This document shows positions 6,134 to 13,763 of a DNA stretch of 16,704 nt, in pieces. Every line of letters begins with the position of its first letter. Position 1 is the first letter of the stretch. A program made the position numbers and the translations under genes. Location: the NCBI GenBank assembly GCA_002316385.1, contig DCDL01000014.1, positions 37,292-53,995 of the forward strand. Reading direction: 5' to 3'. This DNA comes from Clostridium sp. UBA1056. Lineage in GTDB: Bacteria; Bacillota; Clostridia; Clostridiales; Clostridiaceae. The notes below the pieces were generated by a model. It saw nothing but the letters and a program-made list of their open reading frames with translations. It made no database searches and was not told where the DNA came from.

Positions 6134-6928
6134 ATGGATAATTTAAAATCATTTAAAAACATATTAAAGCTAGATTTGATTTATGGATTTAATTTTTATA
6201 AGAAAAAACTCATATTATTTTTAGCTATTATGCTTATTTTAAATATCGGATACATAGTAGCCATAATTAATTACAATGGAAATTTAATGGATTTATTTTT
6301 CACTATATATAAAGATTTAGAGTTTAATGAAAAATCAATAGAGGCTCCGATAAATTGGTTAATTGTAAATATATTTACAATATTCATTTTAGGAGATTTT
6401 ATTAGTGAAAATACTAAAAGAGATTCTAACTATATTTTACTTAGAAGCAAGAAAATTTTGTTATACTGGATATCAAAGTGTACTTGGATTGTTATAAATG
6501 TGGTTTTTATATATTTAGTAGTAATGGGTTTAACATATTTATTAGGGGGAGCAGCTTTAGGCTTTAGTTTAGGGGATAGTAGCTTAATAGATAATGAATT
6601 AGTTATAAAAGTACCAAATTTAACTATTCTTATATCAATGATTACAACTTATATATTAACATCTATAGCACTGGTATTTATCCAATGCACACTATCGATA
6701 GTAATAAATTCCAGATATTCTTTTTTAATAACAACTATAATTTTAACAATGTCTATAGTATCTAAAAATAAATTTCTTATAGGAATTCACTCTATGATTT
6801 TAAGACATAATTATTTTAATATTGAAATTGGGATATCAATATTATTTTCAACTATTTATACAATATTTATAAGTGTTATATTGATGATTTTGGGATATAA
6901 ATTATTAAAAAATAAGGATTTTATATAG
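6134..6928 (+). CDS. ABC-2-like permease 3
   Basis: The membrane protein has 264 residues and about six spans (near 24-45, 73-91, 110-140, 162-190, 196-210, 232-256). After span two comes GDFISENTKRDSNYILLRSKK, the charged cytoplasmic stretch typical of this permease class. It starts four bases after permease 2 ends; AAAGGAT upstream is a modest ribosome binding site. A third permease for one ATPase is unusual, because the usual arrangement is one or two. It could make an alternative heterodimer or serve as a regulatory subunit. Confidence 0.76.
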   Translation: MDNLKSFKNILKLDLIYGFNFYKKKLILFLAIMLILNIGYIVAIINYNGNLMDLFFTIYKDLEFNEKSIEAPINWLIVNIFTIFILGDFISENTKRDSNYILLRSKKILLYWISKCTWIVINVVFIYLVVMGLTYLLGGAALGFSLGDSSLIDNELVIKVPNLTILISMITTYILTSIALVFIQCTLSIVINSRYSFLITTIILTMSIVSKNKFLIGIHSMILRHNYFNIEIGISILFSTIYTIFISVILMILGYKLLKNKDFI

Positions 6929-6943
6929 TAATGGGGTGTATTT

Positions 6944-7609
6944 ATGAATGAAAGTTATTATTTAAAGGTAGAAAATTTATCTAAAGAAATAAAGAATACA
7001 AGAATTCTTAATAATATAAATTTAAAACTTAATAAAGGAAAAATATACGGATTTAGAGGAAAAAATGGTTCAGGAAAAACAATGTTGTTTAGAGCCTTAT
7101 GTGGGTTAATAAAGCCGACAGAGGGAAAGGTAGAAATTAATGGACAAGTATTAGGAGAGGATATTTCATTTCCTGAAAGTGTGGGAGTTATTATTGAATA
7201 TCCTGGTTTTTTACCAAACTTAAGTGGCTATGAAAATCTTAAGCTTATTTCTGAAATTAATAATAAAGTAGGAGATAAGGAAATTAAAGAGATTATATCA
7301 GCAGTAGGATTAGATCCTGAAGATAAAAAGAAGTTTAAAAAATACTCCTTAGGTATGAAACAACGCCTAGGAATAGCTCAAGCCTTAATGGAAAATCCTG
7401 AGTTGATAATATTGGATGAACCTACCAATGCACTAGATTCAGATGCAGTATTATCAATTAAAGAATTACTTATCAACATGAAAAATAGTAATAAGTTAAT
7501 TTTAATAGCAAGCCATGATAAGGAAGAATTAGAGGTTTTATCAGATGAAATTTTTTACATAGAAAATGGTTCTATTGTTAATCATGAAATATTAAGGGAG
7601 GAGCAGTAA
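6944..7609 (+). CDS. ABC transporter ATP-binding protein with E-loop
   Basis: The nucleotide-binding subunit has 221 residues and complete ATPase motifs: Walker A GKNGSGKT (39-46), signature YSLGMKQR (134-141), Walker B LIILDEP (154-160) and switch His191 in SHD. The segment GVIIEYPGFLPNLSGYENL puts Glu85 where the Q-loop Gln normally lies. This Glu (E-loop) is known from lantibiotic-immunity LanF proteins, and related sequences occur in bacitracin-resistance BcrA-type ATPases. There is no fused membrane domain, so it must pair with the three permeases upstream. The following gene overlaps by one base (TAATG). It probably powers export of, or protection against, the secreted proteins of the array. 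General family certain; specific role inferred. Confidence 0.9.
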   Translation: MNESYYLKVENLSKEIKNTRILNNINLKLNKGKIYGFRGKNGSGKTMLFRALCGLIKPTEGKVEINGQVLGEDISFPESVGVIIEYPGFLPNLSGYENLKLISEINNKVGDKEIKEIISAVGLDPEDKKKFKKYSLGMKQRLGIAQALMENPELIILDEPTNALDSDAVLSIKELLINMKNSNKLILIASHDKEELEVLSDEIFYIENGSIVNHEILREEQ

Positions 7610-8136
7610 TGAAGAAAAGTAAAATAGCAATATTTTTATTAATTATTATTTTATTAATATTTGGATATCGCTATTATAAGGTTAATCATAATGTTCCCTT
7701 AAAGTATACAATGGAATACTACGAAAATGGAAATTATGCAGATTGCGAAGGACTTGAAATAAAGATACTTTCAACAGAAACTAAAAAACATGATGCTACA
7801 AATAAATTCGGAACAGAGTTTATACAACTTATAGTAAATTCAGAAATTGTAAACACCACATCTGAGGTGAAAGATGCTATTACTTTTCAAGAATCAGCAA
7901 TAGTAATAGATTATTATAGTGTCCAGACAGGACCTGCAAAGCTAGATAAAGGCAATTTAAGAAAGGTTCAACCAGGAGAAACGCTACTGCTTACACAGGT
8001 GTATATACTTGAAAAGGAACGATATGAAAAAGGAAAAGATAATGTGTATATGTATTTAAGAGAAAAGCTATATCCCAATGAAATAAAGGAAAAATTTGAT
8101 GATGGCATTAGATATAGAAAGGCACTAAAAATTTAG
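7609..8136 (+). CDS. Membrane-anchored extracytoplasmic protein, unknown function (DUF5028-like?)
   Basis: The protein has 175 residues. One N-terminal membrane anchor (about 6-22) has a basic KKSK before it and no lipobox, so the rest should face outside. The exposed domain (24-175) looks like a beta-rich fold; it contains a single Cys (Cys46) and the stretch VQPGETLLLTQVYIL. I tentatively associate it with DUF5028, a small-protein family of Firmicutes, from memory only. The start overlaps the ATPase stop by one base, with GGGAGG just upstream, so it is translationally coupled to the transporter. An accessory, immunity or chaperone role for the exported proteins would fit the position but is not shown. 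Confidence 0.75.
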   Translation: MKKSKIAIFLLIIILLIFGYRYYKVNHNVPLKYTMEYYENGNYADCEGLEIKILSTETKKHDATNKFGTEFIQLIVNSEIVNTTSEVKDAITFQESAIVIDYYSVQTGPAKLDKGNLRKVQPGETLLLTQVYILEKERYEKGKDNVYMYLREKLYPNEIKEKFDDGIRYRKALKI

Positions 8137-8145
8137 GGGGAAAAT

Positions 8146-9057
8146 ATGAATAAAAAATCTAAGGGTTATATATTAGCAATAGTATTAACAATAATGGCTG
8201 TATCCCTTGTGGTGTATGAAATTAAATCAAATAGAGCTAATCTTGATATTTTTAATAAAAAAGATGAAGTTATAACATGGGAAGAGGAAAAGACGGAAGA
8301 AAATAATACTAATAAAAAAATAAAATTATCACAGGAAGAGGAAAGAATGCTAGAGTCAAGTCCAATAGGTGAAAAAATAAAAAATAGTTTAAATTATCCT
8401 GATAAGGAAGAGATACATTTTAAGATGATTAATGCTGTAGATAATTTTAAGACATGTAAGGGAGAGTTTATTGAAGAAATGCCTAGGGAAAACTCTCGTA
8501 TGAAGTGCACCTTTGCAGTTGATACAGAAAATAAAACTTCAGTAAATGTAGATGATACAGAAGGAAAAGAGCCTATAACCTTAATTTATCATGATAATAA
8601 AAGAAAAGTTTTTGATGATAATGATAAAATCTATAGAGAATTTGAGGAAAAGCAACATAAGGCAAAACCTACAATAGTAAAACCCATTAGATTATTTTTA
8701 AAACCAGAGCTTAACAGAACGGACCTTGGGTATTTAGGGGTAAGCCGATATATTATTTCTTCGGATTCACTTACCAAATATCTATTTATTTATGAAGATT
8801 GGGATTACACAGAGTCAACTTTTTTAGGAAGAGATGTGTATAAGCTAGAAGGAGCAATTGATCAACAGTTATCTAATACAAATCAAGGTAAATTTTGTTT
8901 AATTATGGATAAAGAAACTGGAATAATACTTCAATTTCTATCCTTTGATGATAATGAAAATGTAAAATACAAATTAGAGTGCACTAATTTAGAAGTAAAT
9001 ATTCCAATAGATGAAAGCGTGTACAACAAAGATACTTCTGGATATGTAAAAAAATAA
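8146..9057 (+). CDS. Membrane-anchored extracytoplasmic protein, LolA/MucB-like fold suspected
   Basis: The protein has 303 residues. An N-terminal anchor (about 8-24) follows MNKKSK, then a charged, probably unfolded linker (about 28-75, many Glu, Lys and Asn) and an exposed domain (about 80-303). The C-terminal part, FLGRDVYKLEG followed by FCLIMDKETGIILQFLSFDDN and a final IDESVYNKD, recalls the LolA/MucB/RseB-like lipoprotein-carrier fold. That is pattern memory and not a proven match. GGGGG precedes the ATG; the gap to the previous gene is nine bases. It is the last gene of the operon, followed by the strong terminator at 9186. It may bind a hydrophobic or secreted ligand; the role is unknown. 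Confidence 0.72.
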   Translation: MNKKSKGYILAIVLTIMAVSLVVYEIKSNRANLDIFNKKDEVITWEEEKTEENNTNKKIKLSQEEERMLESSPIGEKIKNSLNYPDKEEIHFKMINAVDNFKTCKGEFIEEMPRENSRMKCTFAVDTENKTSVNVDDTEGKEPITLIYHDNKRKVFDDNDKIYREFEEKQHKAKPTIVKPIRLFLKPELNRTDLGYLGVSRYIISSDSLTKYLFIYEDWDYTESTFLGRDVYKLEGAIDQQLSNTNQGKFCLIMDKETGIILQFLSFDDNENVKYKLECTNLEVNIPIDESVYNKDTSGYVKK

Positions 9058-9185
9058 GAAAATATAAAAGGTTGATTATCTCAGCAATCTTTAAAATAAA
9101 AAAGTAAACAGTATTTTGAAGTGAGCCCAACTAAATGGACATTTCTGTGGAGCCTGTGAAAAACTCTATAAATTACAAATAATAG

Positions 9186-9230
9186 CAGCTTTCTATGATA
9201 AAATAAATATATCATAGAAAGCTGTTTTAT
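9186..9230 (+). terminator. Terminator of the secreted-protein/ABC operon
   Basis: CAGCTTTCTATGATA (9186-9200) and TATCATAGAAAGCTG (9210-9224) form a perfect 15-bp stem with a 9-base loop, followed by TTTTATT. It is a good intrinsic terminator on the plus strand and may also stop fbp transcription arriving from the right. Confidence 0.85.
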
Positions 9231-9243
9231 TATGGGAAGAAGA

Positions 9244-9276
9244 AGATAAAAATAATAGGTCCTTTTTATAGGACTA
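9244..9276 (-). terminator. Possible fbp terminator
   Basis: Read on the minus strand, TAGTCC pairs imperfectly with GGACCTA (one bulged base) and is followed by TATTATTTTTATC. It lies 11 bases beyond the fbp stop. The stem is short, so the hairpin at 9186-9224 may act as a backup. Confidence 0.45.
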
Positions 9277-9286
9277 AAGATATTAA

Positions 9287-11275
9287 TTATTTTCTTTCCT
9301 TAATCATACCTTTTCTATATGCATTTAATAGCATTTGAAGGTAATGAATCTGGCTTATAAGCTCCTTACCTATATCAGTATCTCTAATCTTTAGTCTTTT
9401 AGAATTAAATTCTAAAATGAAGTTAGTAGAGAGAATATCTTTACCTTCATCAATGGCAGTTTGAGTTGATTCAAAAGGTTCATGCTGAACTAATTGAAGT
9501 CCATAGGAATTATAAATTAAAGTATACCCTGCGATACCTGTTTCGGGTTGATAAGCTTTAGAGAAGCCTCCATCTATAACTAGAAGTTTTCCGTTAGCTT
9601 TAATAGGAGTTTCCCCTTTAATAGTTTTAACAGGTACATGTCCATTAATGATGTGAGAGTGCTCAGGAGAAAGATCAAACTCTAATAATATATTATTGCA
9701 CACTTCTTCATTATCCCTAAGATTGAAGTAAGGGCACTTATTTTCTTTATGAGTTACCTTATCATTTATAAAATATCTTTCAAAGGTGGCCATTTTATCC
9801 TTACCGAAAAGAGGTGAATCAGGACCACACCATAAGTACCACATATAGTCTAAAGCATAGTGAGCATTTTGGCTGTCAGATTCATTAAAGTAAGCTTCTC
9901 TAGCAATTCTATCTACTTTATCTAGATATTCTTTTCCTGCATACTCTAGATTTTTAAGCTTAACCTTTTTAAATGAACCATCTTCATTTAACGGAATAGA
10001 AGCATGATATAAAAGATTAGCATTACTCTTTAAATAAAGGCTACCCTTAGAGTAAAGACATCTAACATGTTTCTCAAGCTTTTCACTATTTAAGAAAGAG
10101 GTATGAAGCTTGGACATTAATTCTTTTTCTTCATCTGTTAATTTATAAGGATTATTAATATCTATAGTTGGGAAGTTAGTATCATTTAGTGGATACTCTT
10201 TGCCATCTATAAGAATTGTTCCTTTTTCATAATTAATTTTACCAAGAAATCTTCTATCATCCATATTAAATTCAGGGTGTCTTTTAATAATTTCACCTTC
10301 TAATTTGAACTGAATAATAGAAATTGCCTTATGCATTTGAGCCATAAGTTTTAAATCTTTTTCTTTATAATAATTAACATTAACCTTTGGTTTAAATGAT
10401 TTACATGGATCATTAGAATACACATCCATGGCAAAGCGTGCTAAAGGTAAAATGTTTATACCATAACCATCTTCTAAAGTTTCTAGATTAGCATACCTAG
10501 TACATATTCTTATAACATTACAAATGCAGCTGTCATTTCCAGCAGCAGCTCCCATCCAAAGAATATCATGATTACCCCATTGAATATCATAGGAGTGATA
10601 GTTACAAAGAGTATCCATAATTATATGTGCACCAGGACCTCTATCATAGATATCTCCAACTATATGAAGAGTATCTATAGTTAATCTTTGAATAACATTG
10701 CAGATTGCAATTATAAAGTCTTTAGCTCTACCTATGGAAATTATGGTATCTAGTATTCCATTAAAGTAGTTCTGTTTATTTGGTCTTGCTTCAGACTCAT
10801 GAAGCAGTTCCTCTATGATGTATGAGAAGTCTGCAGGAAGAGCCTTTCTAACCTTAGAACGAGTATATTTAGAAGACACATTTCTACATACTTGAATTAA
10901 TTGGTTAAGGGTAATTTTGTACCAATCATCGTGATCAACTTCTTTAGAAAGAGCAATATCAATGTATTGTTCAGGATAATATATAAGGGTACATAATGCT
11001 TTTTTCTCAGTTTCTCTAAGGGTATTACCAAAGATGTCATTAACCTTTCTTTTTATAACTCCTGAAGCATTTTTTAACACATGTTGAAAAGCTTCATATT
11101 CTCCATGAAGATCTGTTAAAAAGTGTTCTGTACCTTTAGGTAAATTTAATATTGCCTCTAAGTTTATTATTTCAGTGCATGCATCTGATATTGTAGGAAA
11201 ATTATGAGAAAGAAGTTCTAGGTATTTCAAATCTTTTTCAATTATATCAGCACTTATTTCGCAAGTTTTGCCCAT
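9287..11275 (-). CDS. fbp: Fructose-1,6-bisphosphatase, class III
   Basis: The protein has 662 residues, close to the usual length of the Firmicute class III enzyme. It hydrolyses fructose 1,6-bisphosphate to fructose 6-phosphate and phosphate in gluconeogenesis, in the cytoplasm. Calcineurin-like metallophosphatase motifs are complete: TDLHGEYEAF with Asp55 and His57, GDIYDRG (207-213), GNHD (234-237), and INGHVPV followed by LLVIDGGFS towards the C-terminus. AAGGAG lies seven bases before the ATG. The gene stands alone between converging and diverging plus-strand operons. A short perfect inverted repeat lies in its leader (11297-11315). No disruption is seen. Confidence 0.97.
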   Translation of the reverse strand: MGKTCEISADIIEKDLKYLELLSHNFPTISDACTEIINLEAILNLPKGTEHFLTDLHGEYEAFQHVLKNASGVIKRKVNDIFGNTLRETEKKALCTLIYYPEQYIDIALSKEVDHDDWYKITLNQLIQVCRNVSSKYTRSKVRKALPADFSYIIEELLHESEARPNKQNYFNGILDTIISIGRAKDFIIAICNVIQRLTIDTLHIVGDIYDRGPGAHIIMDTLCNYHSYDIQWGNHDILWMGAAAGNDSCICNVIRICTRYANLETLEDGYGINILPLARFAMDVYSNDPCKSFKPKVNVNYYKEKDLKLMAQMHKAISIIQFKLEGEIIKRHPEFNMDDRRFLGKINYEKGTILIDGKEYPLNDTNFPTIDINNPYKLTDEEKELMSKLHTSFLNSEKLEKHVRCLYSKGSLYLKSNANLLYHASIPLNEDGSFKKVKLKNLEYAGKEYLDKVDRIAREAYFNESDSQNAHYALDYMWYLWCGPDSPLFGKDKMATFERYFINDKVTHKENKCPYFNLRDNEEVCNNILLEFDLSPEHSHIINGHVPVKTIKGETPIKANGKLLVIDGGFSKAYQPETGIAGYTLIYNSYGLQLVQHEPFESTQTAIDEGKDILSTNFILEFNSKRLKIRDTDIGKELISQIHYLQMLLNAYRKGMIKERK

Positions 11276-11296
11276 AACAATCTCCTTCTTAGCAAA

Positions 11297-11315
11297 TAAC
11301 TATCTCTTATAGTTA
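11297..11315 (-). promoter_or_regulatory. Inverted repeat in the fbp leader
   Basis: TAACTAT and ATAGTTA flank CTCTT, a 7-bp perfect inverted repeat just upstream of the fbp ribosome binding site. It could be an operator or a small mRNA hairpin. Candidate -10 boxes (TATAAT on the minus strand) lie further upstream, but with no convincing -35 partner. Confidence 0.3.
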
Positions 11316-11425
11316 TATGTAATATGCTATATTATAATTACTGTATATGGATATTATACATTAAAACTATATAATTTTCTAATAGCATAAATAGAAAGTT
11401 TGAATTAGAGGAAAATTGTAAGTTA

Positions 11426-11453
11426 TTGACATAAACTAAAATTTATTTATAAA
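11426..11453 (+). promoter_or_regulatory. Promoter of the sugar ABC importer operon
   Basis: TTGACA (11426-11431), 16-base spacer, TATAAA (11448-11453). The -35 box is perfect and the -10 box good. The leader would be about 90 bases and contains the tandem 15-base repeat at 11489-11518. Confidence 0.65.
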
Positions 11454-11488
11454 TTTTGGTGTTTATTGATTGATAATGTAGAATCATA

Positions 11489-11518
11489 TATACTATTAAT
11501 TGATATACTATTAGTTGA
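11489..11518 (+). promoter_or_regulatory. Tandem 15-base direct repeat in the leader of the importer operon
   Basis: TATACTATTAATTGA is followed at once by TATACTATTAGTTGA, differing at one base. It lies about 30 bases downstream of the expected transcription start, a position where a repressor could block elongation. No regulator gene is present in the window. Confidence 0.45.
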
Positions 11519-11548
11519 AATGTATATGAGTTTAAGGAGGAAATGATC

Positions 11549-12811
11549 ATGAAAAAGAAACTATTAAGTACTCTTTTAAGTGTGGTCTTGGTTGGAACTA
11601 TGCTAGTTGGATGTAGTTCTAAGCAAGGAGCAAAAAATGACATAGATAAAAGTAAAGGTGAAGAAATTACACTTATGGTTCCAGATTGGGGTAATCCAGG
11701 AGAAGAATTAATCAAAGAATTCCAAGGGAAAACTGGAATTGAAGTAATTGTAAATGAAGTAAGCTGGAATGATATCCGAAATAAAGTTTCGATTGCAGCT
11801 TCTGGTGGAGCAGCAGCTGCTGATGTAATAGAAGTTGACTGGTCTTGGGTTGGTGAAATGAACAGTGCAGGATGGTTAGAACCGCTTGATTTTTCTGATG
11901 AAGATAAAGCAGATATCCCTACATTGGAAACATTCACAATTGATGGGAAAATTTTGGCAGCTCCATATGCCAATGATTACAGAATTGCGTACTATAACAA
12001 AGAACATTTTAAAGCAGCAGGTATTGATAAAGCCCCTGAAACATGGGCTGAAGTATATGACGATTTAACAAAAATCAAAGCAGCAAAAGTTGTAGATTAT
12101 CCATTTACAATGCCGATGAACGCAGATGAATCTGCAACAACATCTATGATGTGGATGGCATTTGCAAGAAATGGGATTGTATTTAACGATGATAATACAT
12201 TAAATAAAGAATCTGTAGTAGATGCTCTTGAATTTGAAAAGAAAATGGTAGACGAAGGATTAATAGACCCATCAGCAAAAACATCCTCAGGAATGGACTG
12301 CTACCGTAAGATTACATCTGGCGAAGCAAGTTTCATGGTTGGACCAACAAAATTCGTTGGTATTAGCAATGATCCTGAACAATGTAGCGTAGTTGGGGAT
12401 ATTGTACCGATTTTATTACCAGGAAAGGCAGGCACTTCTGAAGTGACAATGCCACTTCCAGAAGCAATCGGTATAACGAAATTCTCTGAACATAAAGAAG
12501 CTGCTAAGAAGTTCGTAGAATGGTATACTTCTGCAGAAACTCAGAAAAAATTATATGCAGCAAATAGCTCTATTCCTACACGTAATTCTGTATTGGAAGA
12601 GTTAATTAATGATGGAACATTTAAAAATGCAGGTGCTATGCTTGATGAAGCAAAATTAATCAAATCTCCATTCCCAAATGGAGTTCCTGACTATTATTCA
12701 GAAATGAGTAATGCAATATATAACAATATAAATAAAATGGTTCTTGGTGAAATTTCAGCACAGGAAGCATTTGATGCTATGAATAAAAAAGTAACAGAGT
12801 TAGCAAAATAG
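11549..12811 (+). CDS. Sugar-type ABC transporter substrate-binding lipoprotein
   Basis: The protein has 420 residues from the ATG at 11549. I prefer this start over the ATG at 11543, because AAGGAGG (11534-11540) is then eight bases away and not two. The lipoprotein signal has MKKK, a hydrophobic core and the lipobox LVGC with the lipid-bearing Cys22, followed by a flexible SSKQGAK linker. The mature part has the layout of family 1 solute-binding proteins: EEITLMVPDWGNPGEEL with EFQGKTGIEVIV at the front, then MNSAGWLEPLDF, AAPYANDYRIAYYNKE, and KKFVEWYTSAETQKKLY near the end. It captures a sugar or oligosaccharide outside the membrane for the two permeases downstream. The substrate cannot be told. 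The strong hairpin after it probably raises its level above that of the permeases. Confidence 0.93.
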   Translation: MKKKLLSTLLSVVLVGTMLVGCSSKQGAKNDIDKSKGEEITLMVPDWGNPGEELIKEFQGKTGIEVIVNEVSWNDIRNKVSIAASGGAAAADVIEVDWSWVGEMNSAGWLEPLDFSDEDKADIPTLETFTIDGKILAAPYANDYRIAYYNKEHFKAAGIDKAPETWAEVYDDLTKIKAAKVVDYPFTMPMNADESATTSMMWMAFARNGIVFNDDNTLNKESVVDALEFEKKMVDEGLIDPSAKTSSGMDCYRKITSGEASFMVGPTKFVGISNDPEQCSVVGDIVPILLPGKAGTSEVTMPLPEAIGITKFSEHKEAAKKFVEWYTSAETQKKLYAANSSIPTRNSVLEELINDGTFKNAGAMLDEAKLIKSPFPNGVPDYYSEMSNAIYNNINKMVLGEISAQEAFDAMNKKVTELAK

Positions 12812-12825
12812 TAAGAAAAGTAATA

Positions 12826-12864
12826 AGAAAATTATAGGTGTCATAAAGGCACTTATAATTTTCT
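12826..12864 (+). promoter_or_regulatory. Intercistronic hairpin after the binding-protein gene
   Basis: AGAAAATTATAGGTG (12826-12840) pairs with CACTTATAATTTTCT (12850-12864) over 15 bp with one wobble and a 9-base loop. There is no T-run, so it is not a full terminator. Such hairpins between binding-protein and permease genes are known to protect the upstream mRNA and set unequal expression. Confidence 0.65.
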
Positions 12865-12884
12865 ATATTGATGGAAGTGTAGAT

Positions 12885-13763
12885 ATGTATAAAAGAAAAA
12901 AAGTAAATATATTGCCATATGTATTGCTGTTACCAATGATTATAATTATGTGTGCATTGGTGTTTTATCCAATTATTATTACCTTTTCATATAGCTTACA
13001 TACCATGAAATTGACTTCACCAAACGATATTGATTTCATTAAGTTTCAAAATTATATTTCAATATTGAAATCTCCTTCATTTTGGTATAGTATTCAAAAT
13101 ACTATGTTTTTATTGGTGACTGTAGTAGTATTTACAACGGTTTTTGGATTGTTAGTTGCGCTGATTTTGAATGTAGATACAAAGATATCAGGAGTATTGA
13201 TGGCGATTGCAATTCTACCATGGGCCATGCCACCCATTGTAAATGGTATTATATGGCGCTTTATATTTCATCCAGGATATGGATTCATGAATAAGTTGCT
13301 TATTATGCTAAATCTTACTGACAAGCCAATTGAATGGTTGTCTTCTAGATGGCTTTTGCTGTTGGTAGTAGCAATTGTGGCAGCATGGAGAAGTGTTCCT
13401 TTTTGTGCCATTGTATGTTTCTCGGGGCTTCGTGCCATACCTAGTGAAATCTATGAGGCAGCTCGAATTGATGGTGGAGGAAAGTGGACGGTATTCCGCC
13501 ATGTCACCGCGCCATTGCTACTTCCATTTTTGGGAATAGGGATTACTTCAGCTTCAATTACGGCAATTAATATTTTTGATGAAATTGTGGCCTTATCAGG
13601 GTATAGTGATTTAGGGAAAAACTTATTAATAGAAGATTATTTGACCATCTTTTCATTCCTTGACTTTGGAAAGGGAAGCGCATTGACATATATCATTATG
13701 TTTATATCTGCAATCTTAGGATTTTTCTATCTTCGTAGCATGAATAAGGAGGTGGAGTACTAA
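12885..13763 (+). CDS. Sugar ABC transporter permease, MalF/UgpA type
   Basis: The protein has 292 residues. The N-terminal span follows MYKRKKVN, and about six spans are visible in all (near 11-35, 74-97, 104-126, 157-180, 210-235, 266-285). The EAA loop that docks on the ATPase is present as EAARIDGGGKWTVFRHVTAP (191-210). It lacks the long periplasmic loop of enterobacterial MalF, as is normal for Firmicute relatives. GGAAGTG five bases before the ATG serves as ribosome binding site. It overlaps the next permease by one base. With it, it forms the membrane channel of the importer. Confidence 0.93.
   Translation: MYKRKKVNILPYVLLLPMIIIMCALVFYPIIITFSYSLHTMKLTSPNDIDFIKFQNYISILKSPSFWYSIQNTMFLLVTVVVFTTVFGLLVALILNVDTKISGVLMAIAILPWAMPPIVNGIIWRFIFHPGYGFMNKLLIMLNLTDKPIEWLSSRWLLLLVVAIVAAWRSVPFCAIVCFSGLRAIPSEIYEAARIDGGGKWTVFRHVTAPLLLPFLGIGITSASITAINIFDEIVALSGYSDLGKNLLIEDYLTIFSFLDFGKGSALTYIIMFISAILGFFYLRSMNKEVEY

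Noticed and set aside
9067..9092. AAAGGTTG/CAATCTTT hairpin as the operon terminator
   Set aside because: Eight weak pairs with a 10-base loop and an A-rich, not T-rich, tail; the hairpin at 9186 is far better.
9115..9165. GC-richer patch (GAGCCCAACTAAATGG to GGAGCCTGTG) as an insertion sequence end
   Set aside because: No inverted repeats, target duplication or transposase frame can be seen; no family recognised.
11443..11973. Minus-strand frame of 176 codons over the importer promoter and binding-protein gene
   Set aside because: It overlaps a clear lipoprotein gene and its promoter, and shows Ser/Ala-rich shadow composition.
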